From Shewanella aquimarina (lineage in GTDB: Bacteria > Pseudomonadota > Gammaproteobacteria > Enterobacterales > Shewanellaceae): DNA of 64,000 nucleotides. A program made the position numbers and the translations under genes. Below are positions 57,694-64,000 of this stretch, piece after piece (the stretch's first letter is position 1; each line of letters opens with the position of its first letter). The notes under the pieces were generated by a model, which worked only from the letters and a program-made list of their open reading frames with translations, made no database searches and had not been told where the DNA came from. The stretch spans positions 1 to 64,000 of the forward strand of contig NZ_JAKIKY010000014.1 in NCBI RefSeq assembly GCF_023349185.1. Direction: 5' to 3'.

Positions 57694-59067
57694 ATGGCGA
57701 AGAATAAAACAGCATATGTGTGCAGCGAATGTGGTCAGGACTTTCCCCGCTGGCAGGGACAGTGTAACGCCTGCGGCGAGTGGAACACCATCTCAGAGGT
57801 GAGGCTGGCGCCGACCAAGTCGAGCGCTGGCGCCGTGGCTGGCTATGCAGGTGCCGTCGGTGGAGGCTCGAAGAAACTCAGCGAAGTGGAGGAGTTCGAG
57901 GCCAAGAAACTGCTTACCGGCATTGGTGAGCTGGATCGCGTGTTATGTGGCGGTCTCACCACAGGTTCGGTCAACATCATATCGGGGGATCCTGGTGCGG
58001 GTAAGACGACCATATTGTCGGATCTGGTGTCACGCATGTCGCAGCTGATGCCCTCGCTCTACTGTACCGCCGAGGAGTCGCTGTCACAGTTTAAGAACCG
58101 CGTAAACCGCCTCAGGCTCGATTGTAATGAGGAAAACCTCTACCTGATGGCCGAGACCAATGTGGAGGCGATTATCGCCGAGCTTGAGGCCAAACAGGTC
58201 AAGTTTGCGGTGATCGACTCGATTCAGGCGGTGGTGACAGATTTGGCCAACGGCAGCCCAGGCTCGCCGTCTCAGGTCAAGGGCAGTGCCCAGGCGCTGA
58301 CCCAATACTGTAAGCAGAACAATGTCACCATGTTCCTGGTGGCCCATGTGAACAAGAATAACGAGACCGCGGGGCCGCAGACGCTGATCCATATCGTCGA
58401 CTGCCTGACCCACCTGGAATGTAACGACGGACAGGTACGCACCCTGAGGGCCAACAAGAACCGTTTCGGCGACGTGGATACCGTCGGTATCTTCAGGATG
58501 ACAGAGCGGGGCATGATAAGTGTCGATAACCCCAGCGAGATCTTCCTCTCGGGTTCCAGCACTGAATCGCCCGGTGCGGCCATCACCTGTATCCGCAAGG
58601 GCAATCGCAACCTGCTGCTGGAGATCCAATGTTTAACGACTGAGGCGGAGGGGGAGTTTCCCCAGCGGGTCTGTGTCGGGCTCAACATGAACCGTATCAA
58701 GATGTTAACTGGGGTTTTGCGCAAGCACACCCGTACCAAGATCTACCACGATACCTATTTCAACCTGGTGGGCGGGCTTAAGATAGACGAGTCTGAGACC
58801 TGTATCGACCTGGCCCTAGTCACCGCACTGCTGAGCAGCCTTAACGAGTTTGTGGTACCGCGCACCACCTGCATCATGGGGGAGCTGAGCCTCAACGGCG
58901 ACGTGCGCCCCATCGACAGCGGCGTGCCCAGGGTGAAAGAGGCTGTGCAGCACGGCTTTACCGAGATCTTTATTCCCTATCGCAACTATCATAAATCGAT
59001 GGAAGGTCTGGGCGCCAAGATCAATCCGATTAAGACGATTCACGAGCTGCTAGAGCTGATTAGCTAG
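57694..59067 (+). CDS. radA: DNA repair protein RadA (Sms)
   Basis: RecA-related helicase-like ATPase that helps branch migration and processing of recombination intermediates. A C4 zinc finger (YVCSECGQDFPRWQGQCNACGEW, Cys at about 9, 12, 27 and 30) precedes the ATPase domain with Walker A SGDPGAGKTTL near 90 and the RadA-specific KNRFG in RANKNRFGDVDTVG near 255. The C-terminal Lon-protease-like domain starts near 290. Length 457 (E. coli 460). It is followed by a GNAT gene 22 bases later. Confidence 0.97.
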   Translation: MAKNKTAYVCSECGQDFPRWQGQCNACGEWNTISEVRLAPTKSSAGAVAGYAGAVGGGSKKLSEVEEFEAKKLLTGIGELDRVLCGGLTTGSVNIISGDPGAGKTTILSDLVSRMSQLMPSLYCTAEESLSQFKNRVNRLRLDCNEENLYLMAETNVEAIIAELEAKQVKFAVIDSIQAVVTDLANGSPGSPSQVKGSAQALTQYCKQNNVTMFLVAHVNKNNETAGPQTLIHIVDCLTHLECNDGQVRTLRANKNRFGDVDTVGIFRMTERGMISVDNPSEIFLSGSSTESPGAAITCIRKGNRNLLLEIQCLTTEAEGEFPQRVCVGLNMNRIKMLTGVLRKHTRTKIYHDTYFNLVGGLKIDESETCIDLALVTALLSSLNEFVVPRTTCIMGELSLNGDVRPIDSGVPRVKEAVQHGFTEIFIPYRNYHKSMEGLGAKINPIKTIHELLELIS

Positions 59068-59089
59068 CACACATTTAATGAGGGTAGAG

Positions 59090-59599
59090 ATGCAGCTTAA
59101 AATACGTAGCGAAGCACCGGGCGATATTGCTGAAATTTACGCGCTGACTGAGGCGGCCTTTCTCGATGCGCCTCACACAGAGCATACCGAGCAGCATATC
59201 GTGAATGCCTTGCGTGAAGCCGGTGCGCTGGCGATATCCTTGGTAGCCGAATATGAGGGGCGCTTGGTGGGGCATCTGGCGCTATCAAAGGTGACCATCT
59301 CGGAGAACAGCCTTAACTGGTATGGACTCGGCCCCATCTCGGTGTTGCCCGAGATGCAGGGAAAAGGGATTGGCAGCCAGTTGATGCGAGCCGGTATCGA
59401 AGCGCTAAAAAAGGCGCAGGCCAACGGGTGCGTCCTGCTGGGTGAGCCTAATTTTTACCAGCGCTTTGGCTTTGCGCCTGTTGCGGGACTGGTGTTGCCG
59501 GGCGTTCCCGAGGAGTATTTTCTTGCTCTTAAGCTTACCGGTAAGGCGCCACAGGGAGAGGTGAGCTATCACCCTGCCTTTTTGGCGAAAGGAGAATAG
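59090..59599 (+). CDS. GNAT-family N-acetyltransferase (YhbS-like)
   Basis: An acetyl-CoA-dependent acyltransferase of 169 residues. The acetyl-CoA site is seen as LGPISVLPEMQGKGIGSQLMRAGIEAL (P-loop-like QGKGIG, residues near 90-100), followed by GCVLLGEPNFYQRFGFAP, which is typical of the YhbS subgroup. The start at ATG 59090 follows GAGG; ATG 59078 is an alternative. It is cotranscribed with radA in all likelihood. The substrate is unknown. Confidence 0.8.
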   Translation: MQLKIRSEAPGDIAEIYALTEAAFLDAPHTEHTEQHIVNALREAGALAISLVAEYEGRLVGHLALSKVTISENSLNWYGLGPISVLPEMQGKGIGSQLMRAGIEALKKAQANGCVLLGEPNFYQRFGFAPVAGLVLPGVPEEYFLALKLTGKAPQGEVSYHPAFLAKGE

Positions 59600-59695
59600 C
59601 CGCAAGGCCCTAGCCAGGACTTTACGCTTGGGGTTAATCTTCTTTGTTTGGCTTCCCCCCTGTCGTTGCCAAAGGGGTGATACAGCGCAGAGACT

Positions 59696-59717
59696 AAAAA
59701 GGGGACGCTATGTCCCC
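59696..59717 (-). terminator. Rho-independent terminator of the small PilZ gene
   Basis: On the minus strand GGGGAC / GTCCCC with loop ATAGC is followed by TTTTTA (complement of 59696-59700). Confidence 0.8.
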
Positions 59718-59756
59718 TGTTATTGATATCGACCGCAAAGTCGCTAGACGATGGAT

Positions 59757-60125
59757 TTACCCTTGGTCATGGACCTCGATAAACATCTTGAGTTCGCGGT
59801 CAAGCAGGGACGCATCGCCTATGTTGAGTTCGAGCATGCGCCTCAGGTGGCTGATGCTGTCGATATCGATATGCAGGCATTCGAGTCCAAGCTGGCCATC
59901 TTTTTGGTGGATGACCTGGGTCTCCATGGTGACCTCTACGTCAGAGCCCTCTAGGGTGAAGCTCAGGAGTATCGGTTCCTGGCTTGGTGTGAAGGCTGGG
60001 GGCAGCTCGACCAGGGCACCATTTAGGCTAAGATCATGGAGCGTGGTCGACCATACCTTATCGTCTTGGGTGAGCGTCGCATTGACATCGAAGAAGATGC
60101 GCGAAAATTGCCGCCTTTCATCCAT
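59757..60125 (-). CDS. Single-domain PilZ protein
   Basis: A 122-residue protein consisting of one PilZ domain. ERRQFSRIFF at residues 3-12 supplies the RxxxR cyclic-di-GMP contacts, and LHDLSLNGALVEL at about 29-41 the D-x-S-x-x-G element. Beta strands and a C-terminal helix follow. It is the kind of small receptor that couples cyclic-di-GMP to a partner protein. It is monocistronic, with its own terminator, upstream of torR on the opposite strand. No partner can be named. Confidence 0.88.
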   Translation of the reverse strand: MDERRQFSRIFFDVNATLTQDDKVWSTTLHDLSLNGALVELPPAFTPSQEPILLSFTLEGSDVEVTMETQVIHQKDGQLGLECLHIDIDSISHLRRMLELNIGDASLLDRELKMFIEVHDQG

Positions 60126-60409
60126 AAGCTGTCTTAGCCTCTAATGTGAGCGTGATGTTAATAAGGTAAGCATAAGCTAACATGACCCAAGTGTAAAAAT
60201 CTTGATTTATATTTAGCTTTAGTGACTTGAGGCAAATTCTCTTTGCCTGGGGCGATGAATCTGGTAGGCGACGCTGCTGGTGATTTTTTAGGGGCTATGG
60301 CGGCTAAAAATCGCGCCAGATCCCATAATTGAGATAAAGCTTATATGCAATTATGAAAAATTGTGAATAATAGCCTTAACCTTTATTTAACGTGTTTGGG
60401 AGCTGGGTC

Positions 60410-61135
60410 ATGGCCCTAACTTCATTACAACCTTGTGTGCTTGTGGTCGACGATGAGGCGGTGATCCGTGCTCGTCTGAAGGGCTATTTCGAGAAAGAGG
60501 GTTATCGGGTGCTCGAGGCCGCCGATGGTGAAGATATGTGGCAGCAATTCAGCCAGCAACATGTCGATCTCGTGATGCTGGATATCAACCTGCCCGGTGT
60601 CGATGGCCTTAGTCTGACGCGAGAACTGCGCAGTCGTAGCGACGTGGGGATCATCCTAGTGACGGGACGTGACGAGGCGATCGATAAGATCATCGGCCTG
60701 GAGATGGGCGCGGACGATTATGTGACGAAGCCCTTTGAGCTGCGCGAACTCCTGGTGCGGGTCAAGAATCTACTCTGGCGCATCTCTCTGGTGAAGAAGG
60801 CGCAGCAGCAGACCATCGCCGAGCTCGAACGCGGCGACGATCTCATCGAATTTGAAGATTACTGCCTGGCGCTTAACAGTCGTAAGCTTTCCCTGGGCGA
60901 TGAGGTGATCAAGCTGACCAAGGCCGAATTTGAACTGCTGAGCGCCTTCGTGCTGCATCCTCAGCAGGTGCTAAGCCGTGAGCGTCTGATGCAGCTCACC
61001 AGCCATCGCAATCAGGATGTGAATGACAGAACCATAGACGTGATCATTCGCCGTTTGCGCAACAAGCTAAATGCCGAGCTCTTCGTGACCGTCCACGGTG
61101 AGGGTTATCTGTTTGCCGCTAAGGTTGAAGATTAG
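60410..61135 (+). CDS. torR: Two-component response regulator TorR
   Basis: OmpR-family regulator that activates TMAO reductase genes in response to TorS. The receiver domain (about 8-120) has VLVVDDEAV with the acidic pocket, the phosphoacceptor Asp58 in MLDINLPG, and the conserved Thr and Lys (LVTGRD, DDYVTKPFE). The winged-helix domain (about 150-235) has LTKAEFELL and DVNDRTIDVIIRRLRNKL and ends HGEGYLF. ATG 60410 follows GGGAG; GTG 60392 is less likely. It was identified as TorR rather than another OmpR-type regulator by the adjoining torT and torS. The torECAD target genes are not in the window. Confidence 0.88.
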   Translation: MALTSLQPCVLVVDDEAVIRARLKGYFEKEGYRVLEAADGEDMWQQFSQQHVDLVMLDINLPGVDGLSLTRELRSRSDVGIILVTGRDEAIDKIIGLEMGADDYVTKPFELRELLVRVKNLLWRISLVKKAQQQTIAELERGDDLIEFEDYCLALNSRKLSLGDEVIKLTKAEFELLSAFVLHPQQVLSRERLMQLTSHRNQDVNDRTIDVIIRRLRNKLNAELFVTVHGEGYLFAAKVED

Positions 61136-62219
61136 CCCCGGGCACCTCGACCCGGTAGATGGGGTAAAAATCCGCCGGTGCCAGGCTGTCAGTCAGCTGT
61201 TTCACCTGGCTATTTTGAGGCGTGAGTCCCTTTATCCTGGGGCCGATATCACCAAAGGGGGCGGCGCCCTCGAGTTCTCGCACCACCACATCTATCGCCA
61301 GCTTACCCTGTAATACCACCTGATCGTCACTGCTGAATGATACCCTGTGGCGATACAGGCCACGCAGGGTGGCAGGGGAGAGGTAGCTGCTCACCAGCGC
61401 AACGTCTTGAGCTGTCTCCTGTTGCGCCAGGGCGCCGATGGCGGCCTCGATGGCCACGGCGCTGCCGAGAATATAGTCGGGGGTGTGATCTTTGAGCAGG
61501 TGATGCAGCTGATCCCGATAGAGGGCGCGATTGTTGTCGGCATGGCGATTGGAGGAGATAGTTACCCTACTGCCCTTGAGTGCTGCCATGATCCCTTGTT
61601 CCACCCAGGTGCTGCCTCCCAGCTTCTCTGGGCCGAGCAGCAGTGCTAGCTTAGCGGGCTTATTTTTGGTGGTGCGGCGAATATAGTCGCCGGCATGCCA
61701 TCCCATCTGATACCAGTTGACGCCAATGCGTGTGTTTACCAGCGGGCTGTCGAGTCGGTTTACCAAGGCCAGCATGGGCTTGCTGATCTGCCCCTGATAG
61801 TGCTTGAGCAGCTCGGGGTCCACTGTACCCAGCAAGATGGCGTCGAAATTGCCGGCCATGCAGCGCTCGAGCTGCTCGAGTTGTTTGGCCTTACCATAGT
61901 AACTGCCGGCCTCAAACAGCTCCAGGGCTACGCCCAATTGCCTAGCCTGGGTGACCAGGCCATAGTCTATGCCTATCCAATAGGCATCTTTGAGGTGAGG
62001 AACCAGGGCGCAGAGTCGCCAGGGCTGTTTGGTCATGTTCAGGGGCTGATAGGTGAGCGTCTCGACCTGCTGAAGCTTGGCGTTATAGGGGCTGCGCTGC
62101 TGAAGTGACCAAGTATCTGCGGCGTAGGCGTGTGCCGATATTGCCAAACAGGCAGAGATCGCTAGGCCATTGAGGCAAAGATAAAAGGCGCTGAAAAAGG
62201 GAGATTTATTATGCTTCAC
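61119..62219 (-). CDS. torT: TMAO-binding periplasmic protein TorT
   Basis: A periplasmic ribose-binding-type protein that detects TMAO and signals to the sensor kinase TorS. A signal peptide (MKHNKSPFFSAFYLCLNGLA, ending AHAYA before ADTW) and a mature protein of about 335 residues are visible, with the periplasmic-binding type I pattern: LVPHLKDAYWIGIDYGLV, AILLGTVDPELL, LALLLGPEKLGGS and IKGLTPQNS. The start is a GTG (62217-62219); the adjacent GTG 62220-62222 is equally possible. Its end overlaps torR by 17 bases in convergent orientation, and its start faces torS. Confidence 0.88.
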   Translation of the reverse strand: MKHNKSPFFSAFYLCLNGLAISACLAISAHAYAADTWSLQQRSPYNAKLQQVETLTYQPLNMTKQPWRLCALVPHLKDAYWIGIDYGLVTQARQLGVALELFEAGSYYGKAKQLEQLERCMAGNFDAILLGTVDPELLKHYQGQISKPMLALVNRLDSPLVNTRIGVNWYQMGWHAGDYIRRTTKNKPAKLALLLGPEKLGGSTWVEQGIMAALKGSRVTISSNRHADNNRALYRDQLHHLLKDHTPDYILGSAVAIEAAIGALAQQETAQDVALVSSYLSPATLRGLYRHRVSFSSDDQVVLQGKLAIDVVVRELEGAAPFGDIGPRIKGLTPQNSQVKQLTDSLAPADFYPIYRVEVPGANLQP

Positions 62220-62289
62220 CACGGGGCACTCAGTATAATGTAACCAGACGCATGTTATTGATTCATTGTAACAGTTAAACGGGAGCCAT

Positions 62290-64000
62290 GTGGGCGCTTT
62301 ATCACTCTCAGGAAAAAGTTTAGTCGGCCGATTGATGCTGGCTTTCAGCCTACTGGCCCTGCTCTTACTTCTGCTGGTGAGCCTGGGCAGCATTTCCCTC
62401 TATTGGGTGAAGATTGCCGACCAATATCTCTATGAAGAGGCGCTGCCCGCCTCTGAAGCCGCGCGCCAATTGATGCAGTCGGCCAATGTGCTGCAGGACA
62501 ATGCCCAAGCGCTGGAGCGAGTCGAGGAGGAGGCGGAGCGCGCCTTTATCGGCCGCAAGCTATCCATCGAGAGCGGCAACCTGCTCGGCGCCATCGCTCG
62601 TCTCAAGTCGCTGAATCTGCAAGGCGATAGTCACCTGGGGCCCAGGGCGGCGGAGATCATCCATGATCTCACTCAACTCGGGCATCAGGTGGGAGAGCGT
62701 CTGGCGCTCGCCAAGCAGTTGAGGGGGGATGGCGAGGCCCTAGTGGACGCCTCCGGGCAGGCAATCGAGCTGCTGGAGGCGGAACTGGCCGTAGTCGATT
62801 CGGCCGTGCTGGCCAAGCTGAGTCTGGCCTACCCCGAGGTTGCCGGTGCGACACAGAGTGGCTATCTGCTCGATACCATCATAGAGAAAGACCTCGATAT
62901 ACAGGCGCGTCTCAATCGCGCCCTGGCCCTCATTCATCATCTGGCGCTGGTGGGTCAGCTACTGCAGTCGCCCGAGCAACATCTGGGCCTCACTAAGGTG
63001 CTGGTCAGCATGTCGCGGGTGGTGACTCAGCAGCCCGGCGGCGAATATCGATTGCAGCCGAGTGAGGCCCAGGGGGGCGCTCCAGGTAATGATGCCGTTA
63101 ACGCGTCAACCAGGGAGCAGAGCCGCGATCTGCTAACCACTCAGCCCGATCTGATGCCGCTCGAGCTGCTCAAGGGGGTGGTGCGCGATCCCGTGCGGGC
63201 GGCCGAGCTGGCCCATGAGTTAGATATCTTGCGCGGTGTCGGCGATAAGCTCATGCTGCAGCGCCGCTATGCCAAGGTGCTCGCCTCCCAGACGGCTCAA
63301 CTACAGCGGCTGAGCGATAAGCTGGGCCAGCTCAATACCCTGGTGGACTCGGCCATGAAGGCTCAGCAAACCCAGGCGGAGCAGGCGAGAGGCGATTTTT
63401 TACGTCAGCTCTTCTGGGCCAAGGCCGGGCTCTGGGGCACAGGCCTTGTGATGCTGGTGCTGATCCTGCTGGTGGTCTACCGGGTGATCTACAAGGGGAT
63501 CGCGCTGAGGCTGCATGAGGCGACCGATGCCCTGGCACGCCTTAGCAAGGGCGATACTCAGGTGGCGCTCGATCCCCATGGTGATGACGAGCTGACCGCC
63601 ATGGCCTCGGCCATCGATGCCTTTAAACAGAAGACAGATCATAATCAGCGTCTGCAGTCGGCGCTGCAGGAGACGGCCGATGAGCTATCGGCCCACAAGG
63701 CGTCGCTGGAGACCACGGTACAGAAGCGAACCCAGGAACTGGCCCAGGCCAATCGCCGCCTCGATGCCGAGGTTAAGGGCCATGCTCAGGCGAGACAGTT
63801 GGCCGAGTCGGCGGACAAGGCCAAGTCCCTCTTTTTGGCTACCATGAGCCATGAGATCCGCACTCCCCTCAACGGCCTGCTCGGCACCTTGACCCTGCTG
63901 GCCGAGTCACCCCTGCCGACGGCGCAGAAACAGATGCTCGCCCTGTCGCAGTACAGCGGCGCGCTGCTGCAGACGGTACTGAACGATATTCTCGATTTCT
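62290..64000 (+). CDS. torS: Hybrid sensor histidine kinase TorS (partial, runs off right edge)
   Basis: The frame is open from GTG 62290 to the window end (570 codons, no stop). GGGAG lies 4 bases upstream; the overlapping ATG at 62288 hits a stop after 11 codons. Residues 13-33 form the first membrane helix (LVGRLMLAFSLLALLLLLLV). A periplasmic/helical sensor of about 340 residues follows, then a second helix near 379-398, a HAMP domain (RLHEATDALARLSKGD), a coiled coil and the HisKA box MSHEIRTPLNGLLG with His521. The ATPase, receiver and HPt modules typical of TorS would lie beyond the edge. It is divergent from torT with about 70 bases between the starts. Confidence 0.87.
   Translation, partial: MGALSLSGKSLVGRLMLAFSLLALLLLLLVSLGSISLYWVKIADQYLYEEALPASEAARQLMQSANVLQDNAQALERVEEEAERAFIGRKLSIESGNLLGAIARLKSLNLQGDSHLGPRAAEIIHDLTQLGHQVGERLALAKQLRGDGEALVDASGQAIELLEAELAVVDSAVLAKLSLAYPEVAGATQSGYLLDTIIEKDLDIQARLNRALALIHHLALVGQLLQSPEQHLGLTKVLVSMSRVVTQQPGGEYRLQPSEAQGGAPGNDAVNASTREQSRDLLTTQPDLMPLELLKGVVRDPVRAAELAHELDILRGVGDKLMLQRRYAKVLASQTAQLQRLSDKLGQLNTLVDSAMKAQQTQAEQARGDFLRQLFWAKAGLWGTGLVMLVLILLVVYRVIYKGIALRLHEATDALARLSKGDTQVALDPHGDDELTAMASAIDAFKQKTDHNQRLQSALQETADELSAHKASLETTVQKRTQELAQANRRLDAEVKGHAQARQLAESADKAKSLFLATMSHEIRTPLNGLLGTLTLLAESPLPTAQKQMLALSQYSGALLQTVLNDILDF

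Overview
The window reads as a chromosomal segment of a marine gammaproteobacterium, most likely Shewanella. Three observations support this. The gene order combines blocks known from Enterobacteria/Vibrio (dnaKJ, carAB, greA-yhbY-rlmE-ftsH-folP-glmM-tpiA-secG, rimP-nusA-infB-rbfA-truB-rpsO-pnp-nlpI, prfC...deoCABD-ytjB-serB-radA). It ends in a TMAO-sensing torR/torT/torS cluster. It also has a GGDEF-EAL gene wedged between rpsO and pnp. Base composition is moderate (about 50% GC by eye) and even throughout, with no large foreign island. The species cannot be fixed from the sequence alone.

Layout. 1-120: tail of an IS3-family transposase. 265-8525: peptidases (pepD, an M17 leucyl-aminopeptidase-like gene), an unexplained structured transcript of about 460 nt carrying a 32-codon ORF, a purine permease and the proline genes proB-proA. 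8894-10566: a secreted repeat protein and an EamA transporter. 10792-14005: dnaK-dnaJ behind a clear sigma-32 promoter. 14281-21254: M48 lipoprotein protease, fklB, dapB, carA-carB. 21550-28801: greA, yhbY, rlmE, ftsH, folP, glmM, tpiA, secG. 28925-29190: tRNA-Leu(GAG) and initiator tRNA-fMet. 29350-36038: rimP-nusA-infB-rbfA-truB-rpsO. 36158-43272: GGDEF-EAL gene (minus strand), pnp, nlpI, prfC. 43427-51825: DUF5363-like gene, TatD nuclease, then a nucleoside uptake and catabolism block (NupC, OmpK/Tsx-type channel, deoC, deoA, deoB, deoD). 51970-59599: ytjB, serB, hydrolase, double-PilZ protein, radA, GNAT. 59757-64000: small PilZ protein, torR, torT, and torS running off the right edge.

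How genes work together. The nucleoside block describes a path from the outer membrane (OmpK/Tsx-type channel) through the inner membrane (NupC) to phosphorolysis (DeoA, DeoD), mutase (DeoB) and aldolase (DeoC). Its intergenic spacers hold several inverted repeats and a good candidate CRP-type promoter. The translation block couples initiator tRNA, ribosome maturation (RimP, RbfA), initiation (IF2), termination/antitermination (NusA) and tRNA modification (TruB). Three proteins relate to cyclic-di-GMP (one GGDEF-EAL, two PilZ).

Most unusual items: the structured RNA at about 3895-4356, two copies of a 162-bp fold-back repeat (14086-14247 and 34016-34177), and the paired inverted repeats between deoC and deoA. 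Many starts were moved from the longest open frame to a codon with a good Shine-Dalgarno match, including TTG starts for carA, folP, rimP and ftsH. All comparisons with other organisms are from memory of the families; no search was run.
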